Shown: piece by piece, positions 1-7,770 of the stretch
Layout of the letters: each line of letters starts with the position of its first letter
How positions within the stretch are numbered: position 1 is the stretch's first letter
From: Actinokineospora terrae
GTDB lineage: Bacteria; Actinomycetota; Actinomycetes; Mycobacteriales; Pseudonocardiaceae
Direction: 5' to 3'
Assembly: GCF_900111175.1 (NCBI RefSeq)
Contig: NZ_FOGI01000004.1
Location: 372,001-436,000 of the forward strand
Length of the DNA stretch: 64,000 nt
Made by a program: the position numbers and the translations under genes
Notes under the pieces: generated by a model
Databases searched by the model: none
Seen by the model: the letters and a program-made list of their open reading frames with translations, nothing else
What the model was told of the DNA's origin: nothing

Positions 1-945
1 CGCCACCCACGCGCCGCCGGTGTCGTGGACGGCGCCGAGCAGGTCCGTCATCGCGTTGGGCAGGGCGACCTCGGCGGTGGTGCCATCGGCGTACCGCAGG
101 GCCGCCGTGGTCTTGGCCGACGAGTCCCGCCGGGGCGACCACGGCGCGACCGAGGCACTCACGGGCAACCAGCCACCCGCCGCGACGAGCCCGGGCAACC
201 GGCGGTCGACCACCCGGTACCAGGTCCGCGCCGCGACCGCGCCGATGAGAACGGCCATGACGAGCACCGTCACCAGGCCGGCCAACCCGTCGGAGTCCAG
301 CACTCCGACGACGAACACGGAGGGCAGCACCACGACCGTCAACGGGAGCACGGGCTGCCAGGCGCGCGCGGCGAGCAACCGGGCCCAGATCGCGATCGGG
401 TCGCCGGTCTCGGCCTTGGGCACCGGGCGCGCTGCCGGGGCCTTCGGCAGTCGGGTCGCCGGGTAGGCCTCGTGCGAGCCCTCCACCCGGATCGCCGCGA
501 CAGCACCGCCGTCGACCAGCCAGGCCCTACCGGTCCGCCGCACCACCACCCGGTGCGCGGCGACCAGCCCGACCACGCGGAACGGGACCGTGACCCCGTC
601 GACCACGACGCCGAGATCGCTGCCGTACAACGATCGCCGCAGCACGGTGACCTCGACGGGACGCCAGTGCGCGCCGGGCAGCAGCGCGGCGCCCAGCCTG
701 CCCAGCCGGACGACCCGCCCCACGTGCCAGGCGTTGCGGAGGGCCACCACGGCCACCACCCCGCACACCGCGGCCAGCAGCGGGTCGCCGAACGCGGCAA
801 CGAAAACGGCGATCAGGGTGAGGAACACGCCCTGGGCGAGCGACACCAGCAGCAGCGACCGCGTCGCGCCGGGCCGCAGGCGCACCAACAGCTCCGTGGT
901 CGGATCGCTCAGCACAGGCCTGTCCAGGACAGGTTCGATCAACAC
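1..945 (-). CDS. Membrane protein of unknown function, paralogue A (3' end beyond window)
   Basis: The reading frame is open to the window edge, giving 315 visible residues and no stop. I chose the GTG at 945 because a GGGGG ribosome-binding tract lies about 7 nt upstream and the resulting N-terminus (VLIEPVLDRPVLSDPTT) aligns with the downstream paralogue; an in-frame ATG at 966 is an alternative. Hydrophobic stretches near residues 35-65 and 190-225 suggest two membrane hairpins around a soluble segment. The protein shares the SHEAxPAT motif and the PKAE motif with the neighbour at 1005-2057, so the pair is a tandem duplication. I recognise no named family or catalytic motif. Function unknown. 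Confidence 0.75.
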   Translation of the reverse strand, partial: MLIEPVLDRPVLSDPTTELLVRLRPGATRSLLLVSLAQGVFLTLIAVFVAAFGDPLLAAVCGVVAVVALRNAWHVGRVVRLGRLGAALLPGAHWRPVEVTVLRRSLYGSDLGVVVDGVTVPFRVVGLVAAHRVVVRRTGRAWLVDGGAVAAIRVEGSHEAYPATRLPKAPAARPVPKAETGDPIAIWARLLAARAWQPVLPLTVVVLPSVFVVGVLDSDGLAGLVTVLVMAVLIGAVAARTWYRVVDRRLPGLVAAGGWLPVSASVAPWSPRRDSSAKTTAALRYADGTTAEVALPNAMTDLLGAVHDTGGAWVA

Positions 946-1004
946 GACTGACCCCCAGGTAGCCATCCCCGACCGAGGACGACTCTAGGCGATCACCCGC
1001 GGCG

Positions 1005-2057
1005 TCAGGCGGTGCCGTCGACCGAGGTGATCTTGGCGATGGTCAGCACCGGGTAGCCGGGGTACCCGAGTGCCACCCAACGGCCCCGCTTGACCTCGCC
1101 CGCCACCGACAGCCACCCGAGTTCGGTGAAGGTGCCCACCACGTCGAACAGCACGTAGGGCATGGCGGCGACGGCCGTGGTACCACCGGGAAGGGTCAGC
1201 CTCGCGGTCGCGCCCCGGCTGGATCGCGCTCCCGCGGGCAACGGCTCGGCGGCGACCTGGGCGGTCACCCAGCCGCCGCGGCGCACCAGGCGCGGCAGCC
1301 GCCAAGCGGGCCACAGGCACCACGCCGTGAAGTTCGACCAGGTCAGCGTCAGGCTGAACAGGCAGGAGACGATCAGGATCGCGGGCAACCCCAGGTCGGT
1401 GTCCCCGGTGAACACCGGGGTGGCGAACACCGCCGCCAGCACCAGCGTGGTCAGCGGCCTGCGCGCGAGGCGGCGCAGGTGCAGCGCCCAGGCCAGGGTC
1501 GGCTCGACCTGCTCGGCCTTGGGGATCGCGCGCCGCCCGGTCGGCGCGGGGACCGTGGTCGCCGGGTGGGCCTCGTGCGAGCCGTCGATCCGCAACGCGG
1601 CGACACCGTCGGCGTCCGGGCCGACCAGCCACGCCTGCTGCTGGCGCCGCAGCTGCGTCCGGTGCGCCCCGTACAGCGAGGGAACCCGCAGGACGACGGT
1701 CGCCCCGTCCACCAGGACCGCGAGGGTGGTCAGGTGTGCCACCCCGCCGAGCACGGTGACGCCGACGTGGCGCCAGGTCGCGTCCCGCACGAGGGCGGCG
1801 ATGGGCTGGGCCGCGCGGGAATCACGGCGCCAGTACCAGAGGGACTTGAGATAAATCGCGAAGAACGAACCGGAGATCAATGCCAGGAGCGGCATTCCGT
1901 GCCAAAGGTGGAAAACGACCCAACCGATCAGCGCCAGTTGGACCGGATAAAGCCACCGCACGGCCCGGGTGAGCAAAGGGCGCAGGTCAAGCAGCCGAGC
2001 GGTGGTCGGATCACCCAGAACCGGCATTCCCGGCGCGGGTTCGGTCAATAAGGACAT
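1005..2057 (-). CDS. Membrane protein of unknown function, paralogue B
   Basis: 350 residues from ATG at 2057, which has a GGGGTG tract 7 nt upstream; a GTG at 2066 would add three residues (MNE). The N-terminus MSLLTEPAPGMPVLGDPTT and the internal SHEAHPATT and PKAE motifs match the gene that follows it 59 nt downstream on the same strand, so both probably belong to one transcript. Hydrophobic segments lie near residues 35-70 and 200-240. Codon 3 is TTA (positions 2049-2051), a very rare leucine codon in such GC-rich actinomycetes. No recognisable enzymatic motif; a role in the envelope is only a guess from the predicted membrane segments. Confidence 0.8.
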   Translation of the reverse strand: MSLLTEPAPGMPVLGDPTTARLLDLRPLLTRAVRWLYPVQLALIGWVVFHLWHGMPLLALISGSFFAIYLKSLWYWRRDSRAAQPIAALVRDATWRHVGVTVLGGVAHLTTLAVLVDGATVVLRVPSLYGAHRTQLRRQQQAWLVGPDADGVAALRIDGSHEAHPATTVPAPTGRRAIPKAEQVEPTLAWALHLRRLARRPLTTLVLAAVFATPVFTGDTDLGLPAILIVSCLFSLTLTWSNFTAWCLWPAWRLPRLVRRGGWVTAQVAAEPLPAGARSSRGATARLTLPGGTTAVAAMPYVLFDVVGTFTELGWLSVAGEVKRGRWVALGYPGYPVLTIAKITSVDGTA

Positions 2058-2131
2058 CTCGTTCACCCCAGTGAAAGATGCGATTCAGCGGGCGAACTGT
2101 AGTACCGCGCACCGGCGCGGCCGCGAGTGGA

Positions 2132-2815
2132 TTAGCCGCGGAGTTTGCGCAGCAATGACGCCGCGGGCTGGGCCGGTTGCGCGTTCCCGGTCGGTGCGCC
2201 GCCGTCGTGGCCCGCGACCCGCATGCCCTCGAGCACCCGGATGATGGTGCGGGAGACGTCGGTCCCGGCCTTCCTCGGGTCGTCGGCGCCCGCGATGATC
2301 GCCGCGCCGGTCTGCAGCGCGCCGAACAGGATCCGCGCGGTGACCTCGACCGGCAGGTCGTCGATCTCGCCCGCCTCGACCAGCGCCTCGACGGCGCCCT
2401 TCACCAGCCCGAAGCTGAAGTGCTCCTCGGCCTCGCGCCAGCGCTCCCAGCCCATCACCACCGGGCCCTCGTGGATGGCGATGCGCTGGTAGGACGGTTC
2501 GAGGCAGACCTGCACGTAGGCCTGCAACCCGCTGACCGCCCGGTCCCACGGGGTGCCGGGGCCCGCGACGACCTGGCCGAGCTTGGCCAGCACGGCCCGC
2601 TCCACGGCGCCGAAGGCGGCCTCGAACACGGCCTGCTTGCCGCTGAAGTGGTGGTAGAGCGCGCCCTTGGTGACCCTGGCCCGGCGCGCGATGGCGTCGA
2701 GGCTGGTGGCGGCGTAACCCTGCTTGGTGAACAGCGCGACCGCGGAGTCGACCAGGGCCTGCCTGGTCGACTCGCTGTAGTCCTCCCGGCGGGGGCGGGC
2801 TGTCGGCACGCTCAC
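2132..2815 (-). CDS. TetR/AcrR family transcriptional regulator
   Basis: 227 residues from a GTG at 2815. Residues about 10-60 form a classic TetR helix-turn-helix, with STRQALVDSAVALF, TSLDAIARRARVTKGALYHHF and the following KQAVFEAAF helix all visible. The C-terminal ligand domain resembles regulators with EGP(V/I)xxGWxxW motifs, and the tail is Pro/Ala-rich. The frame continues upstream of the GTG, but that part is the shadow of the divergent gene. It reads away from the gene at 2936, and the intergenic DNA holds four stacked inverted repeats that are good candidates for its own operators. It probably represses itself and the 2936-4429 genes. The inducer is unknown. Confidence 0.93.
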   Translation of the reverse strand: MSVPTARPRREDYSESTRQALVDSAVALFTKQGYAATSLDAIARRARVTKGALYHHFSGKQAVFEAAFGAVERAVLAKLGQVVAGPGTPWDRAVSGLQAYVQVCLEPSYQRIAIHEGPVVMGWERWREAEEHFSFGLVKGAVEALVEAGEIDDLPVEVTARILFGALQTGAAIIAGADDPRKAGTDVSRTIIRVLEGMRVAGHDGGAPTGNAQPAQPAASLLRKLRG

Positions 2816-2838
2816 AACCCTAGGACATCGGCACGACA

Positions 2839-2914
2839 TACCGACGGTACGTACCGGTGGTACGTTGGCCGGGACCTGGTCCATACCGCTGGTATGCCGC
2901 AGACCCGTGGTATG
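2839..2914. promoter_or_regulatory. Cluster of four TACC-N3-GGTA inverted repeats (probable TetR operators)
   Basis: Between the divergent TetR gene and the gene at 2936 lie TACCGACGGTA (2839-2849), GTACCGGTGGTAC (2851-2863), CATACCGCTGGTATG (2882-2896) and ACCCGTGGTATG (2903-2914, one arm shorter). Each is an ACC-N3-GGT inverted repeat, with two or more extra paired bases in the first three. A further GGACC-T-GGTCC palindrome sits at 2872-2882. The repeats span the region where both promoters must lie and end 21 nt before the start codon at 2936. Assignment to the adjacent TetR regulator is inference from position. Confidence 0.75.
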
Positions 2915-2935
2915 CCACCTCCGGGGGAGGAAGCC

Positions 2936-3439
2936 ATGAGCTGGTCCGACTACCACCGCAGGCGCGCCGCGCTCGACGACGTGCTGGCCCGGCTGCGGCC
3001 CGACCCCGGCGCCCCGGTCCCGTTCACCGACGAGGTGGCCGAGCTCTTCGACAGCCCGGCGCAGGTGCTGCTGGCCCTGCACTACCGGTGGACGCTCAAG
3101 CTGACCGGCCGGGTCGGGCTCGCCCAGTCCGACGCGGACCGCGACCCCGACGTCGACCTGGTCGACGCGGTCACCACGGCCTGGTTGGACACCGCCGCCG
3201 AGCACGGCCTGCTCCGGGCGGTCATCGACGCGCACGCCGCGGCCGACCCCGAGGTCCTGCGGCCGGGCCTGGAGAGCGAGCAGCGGATGCTGGCGCTCGC
3301 CGCGGGTCTGGTCGGGCCGGGCGAGCCGCGCACGGAGATCACCCGGGTCGGCGCCGCGTTCACCGCGCTGCTGCGCTCCGCCCCGCGCCGGACCCCACCG
3401 GTGCGGCACCTGTTCGGGCGATACGCCGCGAGCGCCTGA
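2936..3439 (+). CDS. Hypothetical protein, probable target of the divergent TetR
   Basis: 167 residues from ATG at 2936 with a GGGGGAGG ribosome-binding site at 2923-2930. The sequence begins MSWSDYHRRRAALDDVLARL and is mainly predicted helical, with no signal peptide, transmembrane segment or cysteine. It resembles small helical proteins of actinomycetes with no assigned role. It is transcribed away from the TetR gene and its upstream region is packed with the repeats described at 2839-2914, so it is very probably the main regulated gene. The dehydrogenase at 3500 follows after 60 nt and may be cotranscribed. Confidence 0.85.
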   Translation: MSWSDYHRRRAALDDVLARLRPDPGAPVPFTDEVAELFDSPAQVLLALHYRWTLKLTGRVGLAQSDADRDPDVDLVDAVTTAWLDTAAEHGLLRAVIDAHAAADPEVLRPGLESEQRMLALAAGLVGPGEPRTEITRVGAAFTALLRSAPRRTPPVRHLFGRYAASA

Positions 3440-3499
3440 GCGGTTCCTCAGTCCGGACTTCCTACCCTCGGGTAGCACAAGATCCCGAGGAGGCACCTG

Positions 3500-4429
3500 A
3501 TGGCCTGGTCCGCCGCTGACATCCCCGACCTGAGCGGGAAGACCGCGCTGGTCACCGGCGCGAACTCCGGGCTGGGGCTGCGCACCGCGCAGGTGCTCAG
3601 CGACCGGGGCGCGCACGTGCTGATGGCCTGCCGGTCGGTCGAGCGCGGCCGGGCGGCGCTGGCCACCGTGTCCGGCGCGGCCGAGCTGCTCGACCTGGAC
3701 CTCGCCGACCTGGGGTCGGTGCGGGCGGCCGCGGCGCAGGTGCGGGAGCGCACCGGCGACCGGCTCGACCTGCTGGTCAACAACGCGGGCGTGATGGTGC
3801 CGCCGAGGTCGACCACCGCGGACGGCTTCGAGCTGCAATTCGGCACCAACCACCTCGGGCACGCCGCGCTGACCTGGCTGGTGATGCCCGCGTTGCGCGG
3901 GGTCCCCGGCGCGCGGGTGGTGACGCTGTCGAGCATCGCCCACCGCAACCAGGGCTTCGACCTCAACGACCTGGACTTCCAGCACCGCGGGTACCGGGCG
4001 ACCGCCGCGTACGCGCAGTCCAAGACCGCGAACCTGCTGTTCACCGTCGAGCTGCACCGCCGCGCGCAGGCGGCCGGGCTGGACCTGGTGAGCGTCGCGG
4101 CACATCCCGGGCTGGCGAACACGGAACTGGCGAGCAACTCGGCCAGGGCCAGGGTGGCCGGTCCGGTCGGCCGCGGCGTGGCCGCCGTCGTGCGGGCGGG
4201 CACCCGCCTGGTCACCGCCCCCGTCGACCGCGCCGTGCTGCCCCAGCTCTACGCCGCCACCGCGCCGGGGGTCACCGGCGGGCAGTACTACGGCCCCACC
4301 GGACCGGGTGAGATGTTCGGCGCCGTGGGTCCGGCGAAACCGCGATCACTGGTGCTGGACCCCACCATCGGCCGGACATTGTGGGTGCGGACAGCGGAAC
4401 TGACCGGCGTTTCCCCGGATCCGGCCTAG
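3500..4429 (+). CDS. Short-chain dehydrogenase/reductase, retinol-dehydrogenase-like
   Basis: 309 residues, ATG with GAGGAGG upstream. It has the full classical SDR signature: the cofactor motif TGANSGLG at residues 19-26, NNAG at 94-97, catalytic serines near 144-145 and the YAQSK motif with Tyr171 and Lys175. An Arg (ACRS, near 45) after the second strand favours NADP(H). The length and the C-terminal GGQYYGPTG(P)xExxG segment are typical of retinol-dehydrogenase-like/oxidoreductase members of the family. The substrate cannot be read from the sequence. It lies between the TetR-controlled gene and lipA; it may share the TetR transcript. Confidence 0.92.
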   Translation: MAWSAADIPDLSGKTALVTGANSGLGLRTAQVLSDRGAHVLMACRSVERGRAALATVSGAAELLDLDLADLGSVRAAAAQVRERTGDRLDLLVNNAGVMVPPRSTTADGFELQFGTNHLGHAALTWLVMPALRGVPGARVVTLSSIAHRNQGFDLNDLDFQHRGYRATAAYAQSKTANLLFTVELHRRAQAAGLDLVSVAAHPGLANTELASNSARARVAGPVGRGVAAVVRAGTRLVTAPVDRAVLPQLYAATAPGVTGGQYYGPTGPGEMFGAVGPAKPRSLVLDPTIGRTLWVRTAELTGVSPDPA

Positions 4430-4446
4430 AGGCGTAACCTGGCGGG

Positions 4447-5448
4447 GTGACAGTCGCGCCTGAGGGTCGGAAGATGCTGCGCCTGGAAGTGCGCAACAGC
4501 CAGACGCCGATCGAGAAGAAGCCCTCGTGGATCAAGACCCGGGCCAAGATGGGCCCGGAGTACCGCGAGCTCAAGGGCCTGGTCAAGCGTGAGGGCCTGC
4601 ACACGGTGTGCGAGGAAGCGGGCTGTCCCAACATCTACGAGTGCTGGGAAGACCGCGAGGCGACCTTCCTGATCGGCGGCGAGCAGTGCACCCGCCGCTG
4701 CGACTTCTGCCAGATCGACACCGGCAAGCCCGCGGACCTCGACCGCGACGAGCCGCGCCGGGTGGCCGAGTCGGTGCAGGCGATGGGCCTGCGCTACTCG
4801 ACGATCACCGGCGTCGCCCGCGACGACCTCGAGGACGGCGGCGCCTGGCTCTACGCCGAGACCGTCCGCCAGATCCACGCGCTCAACCCGGGCACCGGCG
4901 TCGAGCTGCTCATCCCCGACTTCAACGCGGTGCCCGAGCAGCTGGCCGAGGTGTTCGGCTCCCGGCCGCAGGTGCTCGCGCACAACCTGGAGACGGTGCC
5001 GCGGATCTTCAAGCGGATCCGGCCCGCGTTCCGCTACGACCGGTCGCTCTCGGTCATCACCGCCGCCCGCGAGGACGGCCTGGTCACCAAGTCGAACCTG
5101 ATCCTGGGCATGGGCGAGACCCCGGACGAGGTCACCGAGGCGCTGGCCGACCTGCACGGTGCGGGCTGCGACATCATCACCATCACCCAGTACCTGCGGC
5201 CCAGCGTGCGCCACCACCCGGTCGACCGGTGGGTCAAGCCCGAGGAGTTCCTCGCGCACAAGGAGACCGCCGAGGCGCTGGGCTTCGCCGGGGTGATGGC
5301 CGGGCCGCTGGTGCGCTCGTCCTACCGGGCCGGTCGGCTCTACACCCAGGCCGTGGAGCACCGGGGCCAGCAGGTCCCGGAGAACCTGCGCCACCTGGCC
5401 GAGGCGGGCGAGTCCAGCCAGGAGATCAGCGCCCTGCTCAAGCGGTAG
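4447..5448 (+). CDS. lipA: Lipoyl synthase
   Basis: 333 residues from GTG at 4447. LipA is a radical-SAM enzyme that inserts two sulfurs into protein-bound octanoyl groups on E2 and GcvH proteins. Both iron-sulfur cluster motifs are present: the auxiliary cluster Cys55, Cys60 and Cys66 ([12 protein letters not shown]) and the radical-SAM cluster Cys81, Cys85 and Cys88 (CTRRCDFC). The C-terminal RSSYRAG motif supplies the conserved serine ligand. Length is normal for the family. lipB, usually adjacent, is not in this window. The product would serve pyruvate dehydrogenase, whose E1 is encoded at 20179-22944. Confidence 0.98.
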   Translation: MTVAPEGRKMLRLEVRNSQTPIEKKPSWIKTRAKMGPEYRELKGLVKREGLHTVCEEAGCPNIYECWEDREATFLIGGEQCTRRCDFCQIDTGKPADLDRDEPRRVAESVQAMGLRYSTITGVARDDLEDGGAWLYAETVRQIHALNPGTGVELLIPDFNAVPEQLAEVFGSRPQVLAHNLETVPRIFKRIRPAFRYDRSLSVITAAREDGLVTKSNLILGMGETPDEVTEALADLHGAGCDIITITQYLRPSVRHHPVDRWVKPEEFLAHKETAEALGFAGVMAGPLVRSSYRAGRLYTQAVEHRGQQVPENLRHLAEAGESSQEISALLKR

Positions 5449-5465
5449 GTCCACCCGGTCAACAC

Positions 5466-5505
5466 CCGCCCTCCCCCCTTTCTCCCTCCCGCCCTCCCCC
5501 CGGGG
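5466..5505 (-). other. Polypurine G-run tract, possible G-quadruplex, after lipA
   Basis: Downstream of lipA the plus strand is almost pure pyrimidine; the minus strand carries at least five runs of three or more G separated by 1-5 nt (for example GGGAGGGAGAAAGGGGGG). This meets the sequence definition of a G-quadruplex motif. It may instead act as a simple transcription barrier after lipA. No hairpin of useful length is seen here apart from CCCCCGGGGG at its right end. Confidence 0.45.
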
Positions 5506-5712
5506 GATGACCCGGCGGATCCACACCCGGGGCGATCTCGGGGGCATCCCGGTTATGTCACGCTGCTCGCGGACGAAAGACTGAGTGCGGGCGCGCGGCA
5601 ACCGGGTGCGGGTGCGGCGCGTCCCATGTCCCGAGCGCGGCCGGTGGGGACCGGCGCGCGGGCAGATCGGCACCGGAGGGTCTGGTGCCCGCTGGTGGAG
5701 GGGAACCCGACC

Positions 5713-6420
5713 GTGGCCTTGCTGACCGACGTCCTGGAGTGGCTGCAGGCGCTGCCGCAGCCCGCCCTGGTGGCCGCGACCGGCGGCCTCGTGCTCGCCG
5801 AGTGCACCATCGGCCTCGGGTTCATCGCCCCCGGCGAGGGTGGCCTGCTGATCGCGGCCACCACCGTCAACAGCGTGCCCCGGTTCCTGCTGCTGTGGGC
5901 CGTGGTCACGGTCTGCGCGGGGATCGGCGACTCCATCGGCTACTTCATCGGCCGCAAGTACGGGGTGAAGCTGCGGGAGACCAAGCTGATCCAGAAGTAC
6001 GGGGTGGACGGCTGGGACAAGGCCACCGACATCCTGCGGCGGCGCGGCGCGTGGGCGGTGTTCTTCGCCCGGTTCATGCCGGTGGTGCGGACGCTGACCC
6101 CGGCGGCCGCGGGCACCTCGAACCTGCCGTACCGCAAGTTCCTGCCCGCCGTGGTCGCGGGCGCGGCCTGCTGGTCGGCGGTGCACATCAGCATCGGCGC
6201 TGCCCTCGGCGAGGCGGCGCACCGGCTGGAGTCCTACCTCAGCGGCGGCGCGGCGATCCTGCTCGGCGCGGTCGTGCTGGTCGTGGTGGTCAAGATCCTG
6301 CTGAGCAAGCGCAAGAAGGCCAAGGCCGCGCAGGCCGAGCCGACCGCGATCACGCTGACCGTCCCCTCCGGCACCTCCGAGCGCAAGCCGGACGACGAGC
6401 CGGAGCTCGAGCGCGTCTGA
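5713..6420 (+). CDS. DedA-family membrane protein
   Basis: 235 residues from GTG at 5713, chosen because GGAGGGG sits 9 nt upstream; the frame is open further up but those codons look non-coding. The protein has the DedA/SNARE-associated pattern: an N-terminal segment with the conserved Glu and GEG (EC-GL-FIAPGEGGL), the motif GDSIGYFIGRKYG, and the FARFMPVVRTLTPAAAG stretch with its conserved arginines, followed by further membrane helices. Family members are linked to lipid flipping and envelope stability. The C-terminal tail after residue 200 is charged (SKRKKAKAAQAE) and likely cytoplasmic. A strong hairpin terminator follows. Confidence 0.92.
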   Translation: MALLTDVLEWLQALPQPALVAATGGLVLAECTIGLGFIAPGEGGLLIAATTVNSVPRFLLLWAVVTVCAGIGDSIGYFIGRKYGVKLRETKLIQKYGVDGWDKATDILRRRGAWAVFFARFMPVVRTLTPAAAGTSNLPYRKFLPAVVAGAACWSAVHISIGAALGEAAHRLESYLSGGAAILLGAVVLVVVVKILLSKRKKAKAAQAEPTAITLTVPSGTSERKPDDEPELERV

Positions 6421-6440
6421 CCCGGTCGACGAACCCACCC

Positions 6441-6480
6441 CGGCGGCGGCCGATCTCCTCGTGAAGATCGGCCGCCGCCG
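6441..6480 (+). terminator. Perfect 16-bp stem terminator after the DedA gene
   Basis: CGGCGGCGGCCGATCT (6441-6456) pairs perfectly with 6465-6480 around an 8-nt loop. No T-run follows, as is common for actinomycete terminators. It isolates the DedA gene from the unit starting at 6547. Confidence 0.85.
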
Positions 6481-6546
6481 GGCGTAATGCCGGTGATCGG
6501 CGAGCGATCTCACAGTGGGACGGGTCGCGGGAACCGGAGGGGGTTG

Positions 6547-7770
6547 GTGACCATCAGCCCGGGGGGTGTGGCCGAGCCGGAGTTCACCGTCGTCGAGCCA
6601 CCGAGATCGATCTTCCGCCGCAAGCGCTTCCTCGGCGTGTTCCTGCCCGCCGGGCTGGTCGCCGTGGCCGGGGCCATCGCGCTGTTCGCGGGCGGGGTGC
6701 TGGCGCTGCCGCTGCGCGACGTGGTCGTGGTGAGCGGCCGGTTGGCGTCGAAGGCGGAGTTCTTCACCGACGCCGAGGTGCGCCGGATCCTGATGGCGCA
6801 CGGCATCCAGGTGTCGCTGGACCGGGCGGGCTCGCGCGACATCGCGGTCAACTCGATCGACGGCTACGACTTCGTGTTCCCGTCCGGGCAGCCCGCGGCC
6901 CTGCTGATCAAGCAGCGGCTCGCGCAGTCCGGGCACCGGCCCGCGAAGACCTACAAGCCGTTCTTCTCGCCGATCGTCCTGGCGACCTACCGCGAGTACG
7001 CCGACGTGCTGGCCAAGCCCGCCGCCGAACCGGTGGCCACGGTGCAGAAGGCGGCTCGGCAGGACACCCCGCCGCTGTACTACGACATGCCGATGGACCG
7101 GTTCATCGGGGTGATCCAGCGGGGCACCACCTGGGACCGGCTCGCCGCGCCGGACCGGCGGCTGGACAACAGCAACCGGGTGCTCGCGCAGACCTCGGAC
7201 CTGTGCTCGTCGAACTCCTCGGCCACCTACCTGGGACTGGTCGCGTTCGTGGCCAACGGCAACGTCATCCCGCAGACCGAGGCGGACGCGGTCGCGCTGG
7301 CCAGGAAGATCAAACCGCTGCTGACCGCGCAGGGCCTGCCCGGCGACGACCTGTCCCGCAGCTACCTCGCCCCGGACGGGCAGGGGCTGGCGCCGATCGC
7401 GGTGATCTACGAGCACCAGTTCCTCGCCCACCAGCTGCGCGCCCTCGGCCAGACCGGCAAGGTCGACGACCGCAGGGTGCTGCTCTACCCGGCCGCCCAG
7501 CTGCAGACCGTGCCGGAGTTCCTGGCGCTGACACCCGAGGGCGAGCGGCTCGGCGAGCTGATCACCACCGACCCGCACCTGCGCAGGCGGGCACTCGAGC
7601 TGGGCTTCCGGGTGTTCGAGGCGGACGACACGCTGACCACCGGCCAGTTCGCCGAGTTCCTCACCGAGCGGCACCTGCCGGTGCCCAGCTCCGGGATCGG
7701 CGACACCGAGACGTTCCTGCCGTCGCTGCCGCTGCTGGAGAAGATGATCACCGAGATCGGCGAGTGCTGA
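6547..7770 (+). CDS. Membrane-anchored protein with an extracytoplasmic, binding-protein-like domain
   Basis: 407 residues from GTG at 6547, with CGGAGGGGG just upstream. A basic cytoplasmic start (SIFRRKRF, residues 21-28) is followed by one transmembrane helix at about 29-53, so the remaining 350 residues face outside. The segment GRLASKAEFFTDAEVRRILMAHG resembles the start of the mature part of bacterial substrate-binding-like domains. Two cysteines are visible, one in the DLCSSN segment near residue 219 and one as the last residue. Its stop overlaps the start of the binding/vWA lipoprotein by one base (TGATG), so the two are translated together and probably act together at the outer face of the membrane. 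Ligand unknown. Confidence 0.8.
   Translation: MTISPGGVAEPEFTVVEPPRSIFRRKRFLGVFLPAGLVAVAGAIALFAGGVLALPLRDVVVVSGRLASKAEFFTDAEVRRILMAHGIQVSLDRAGSRDIAVNSIDGYDFVFPSGQPAALLIKQRLAQSGHRPAKTYKPFFSPIVLATYREYADVLAKPAAEPVATVQKAARQDTPPLYYDMPMDRFIGVIQRGTTWDRLAAPDRRLDNSNRVLAQTSDLCSSNSSATYLGLVAFVANGNVIPQTEADAVALARKIKPLLTAQGLPGDDLSRSYLAPDGQGLAPIAVIYEHQFLAHQLRALGQTGKVDDRRVLLYPAAQLQTVPEFLALTPEGERLGELITTDPHLRRRALELGFRVFEADDTLTTGQFAEFLTERHLPVPSSGIGDTETFLPSLPLLEKMITEIGEC

Noticed and set aside
2816..4105. Long minus-strand extension upstream of the TetR start
   Set aside because: It is the antisense shadow of the genes at 2936 and 3500; it has no family features and the TetR fold begins at 2815.
4426..7674. Open minus-strand frame of over 1000 codons
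   Set aside because: Antisense to lipA, DedA and the binding-like gene, all clearly real; the product is rich in Arg, His, Gln and Pro, as expected from reverse reading of GC-rich codons.
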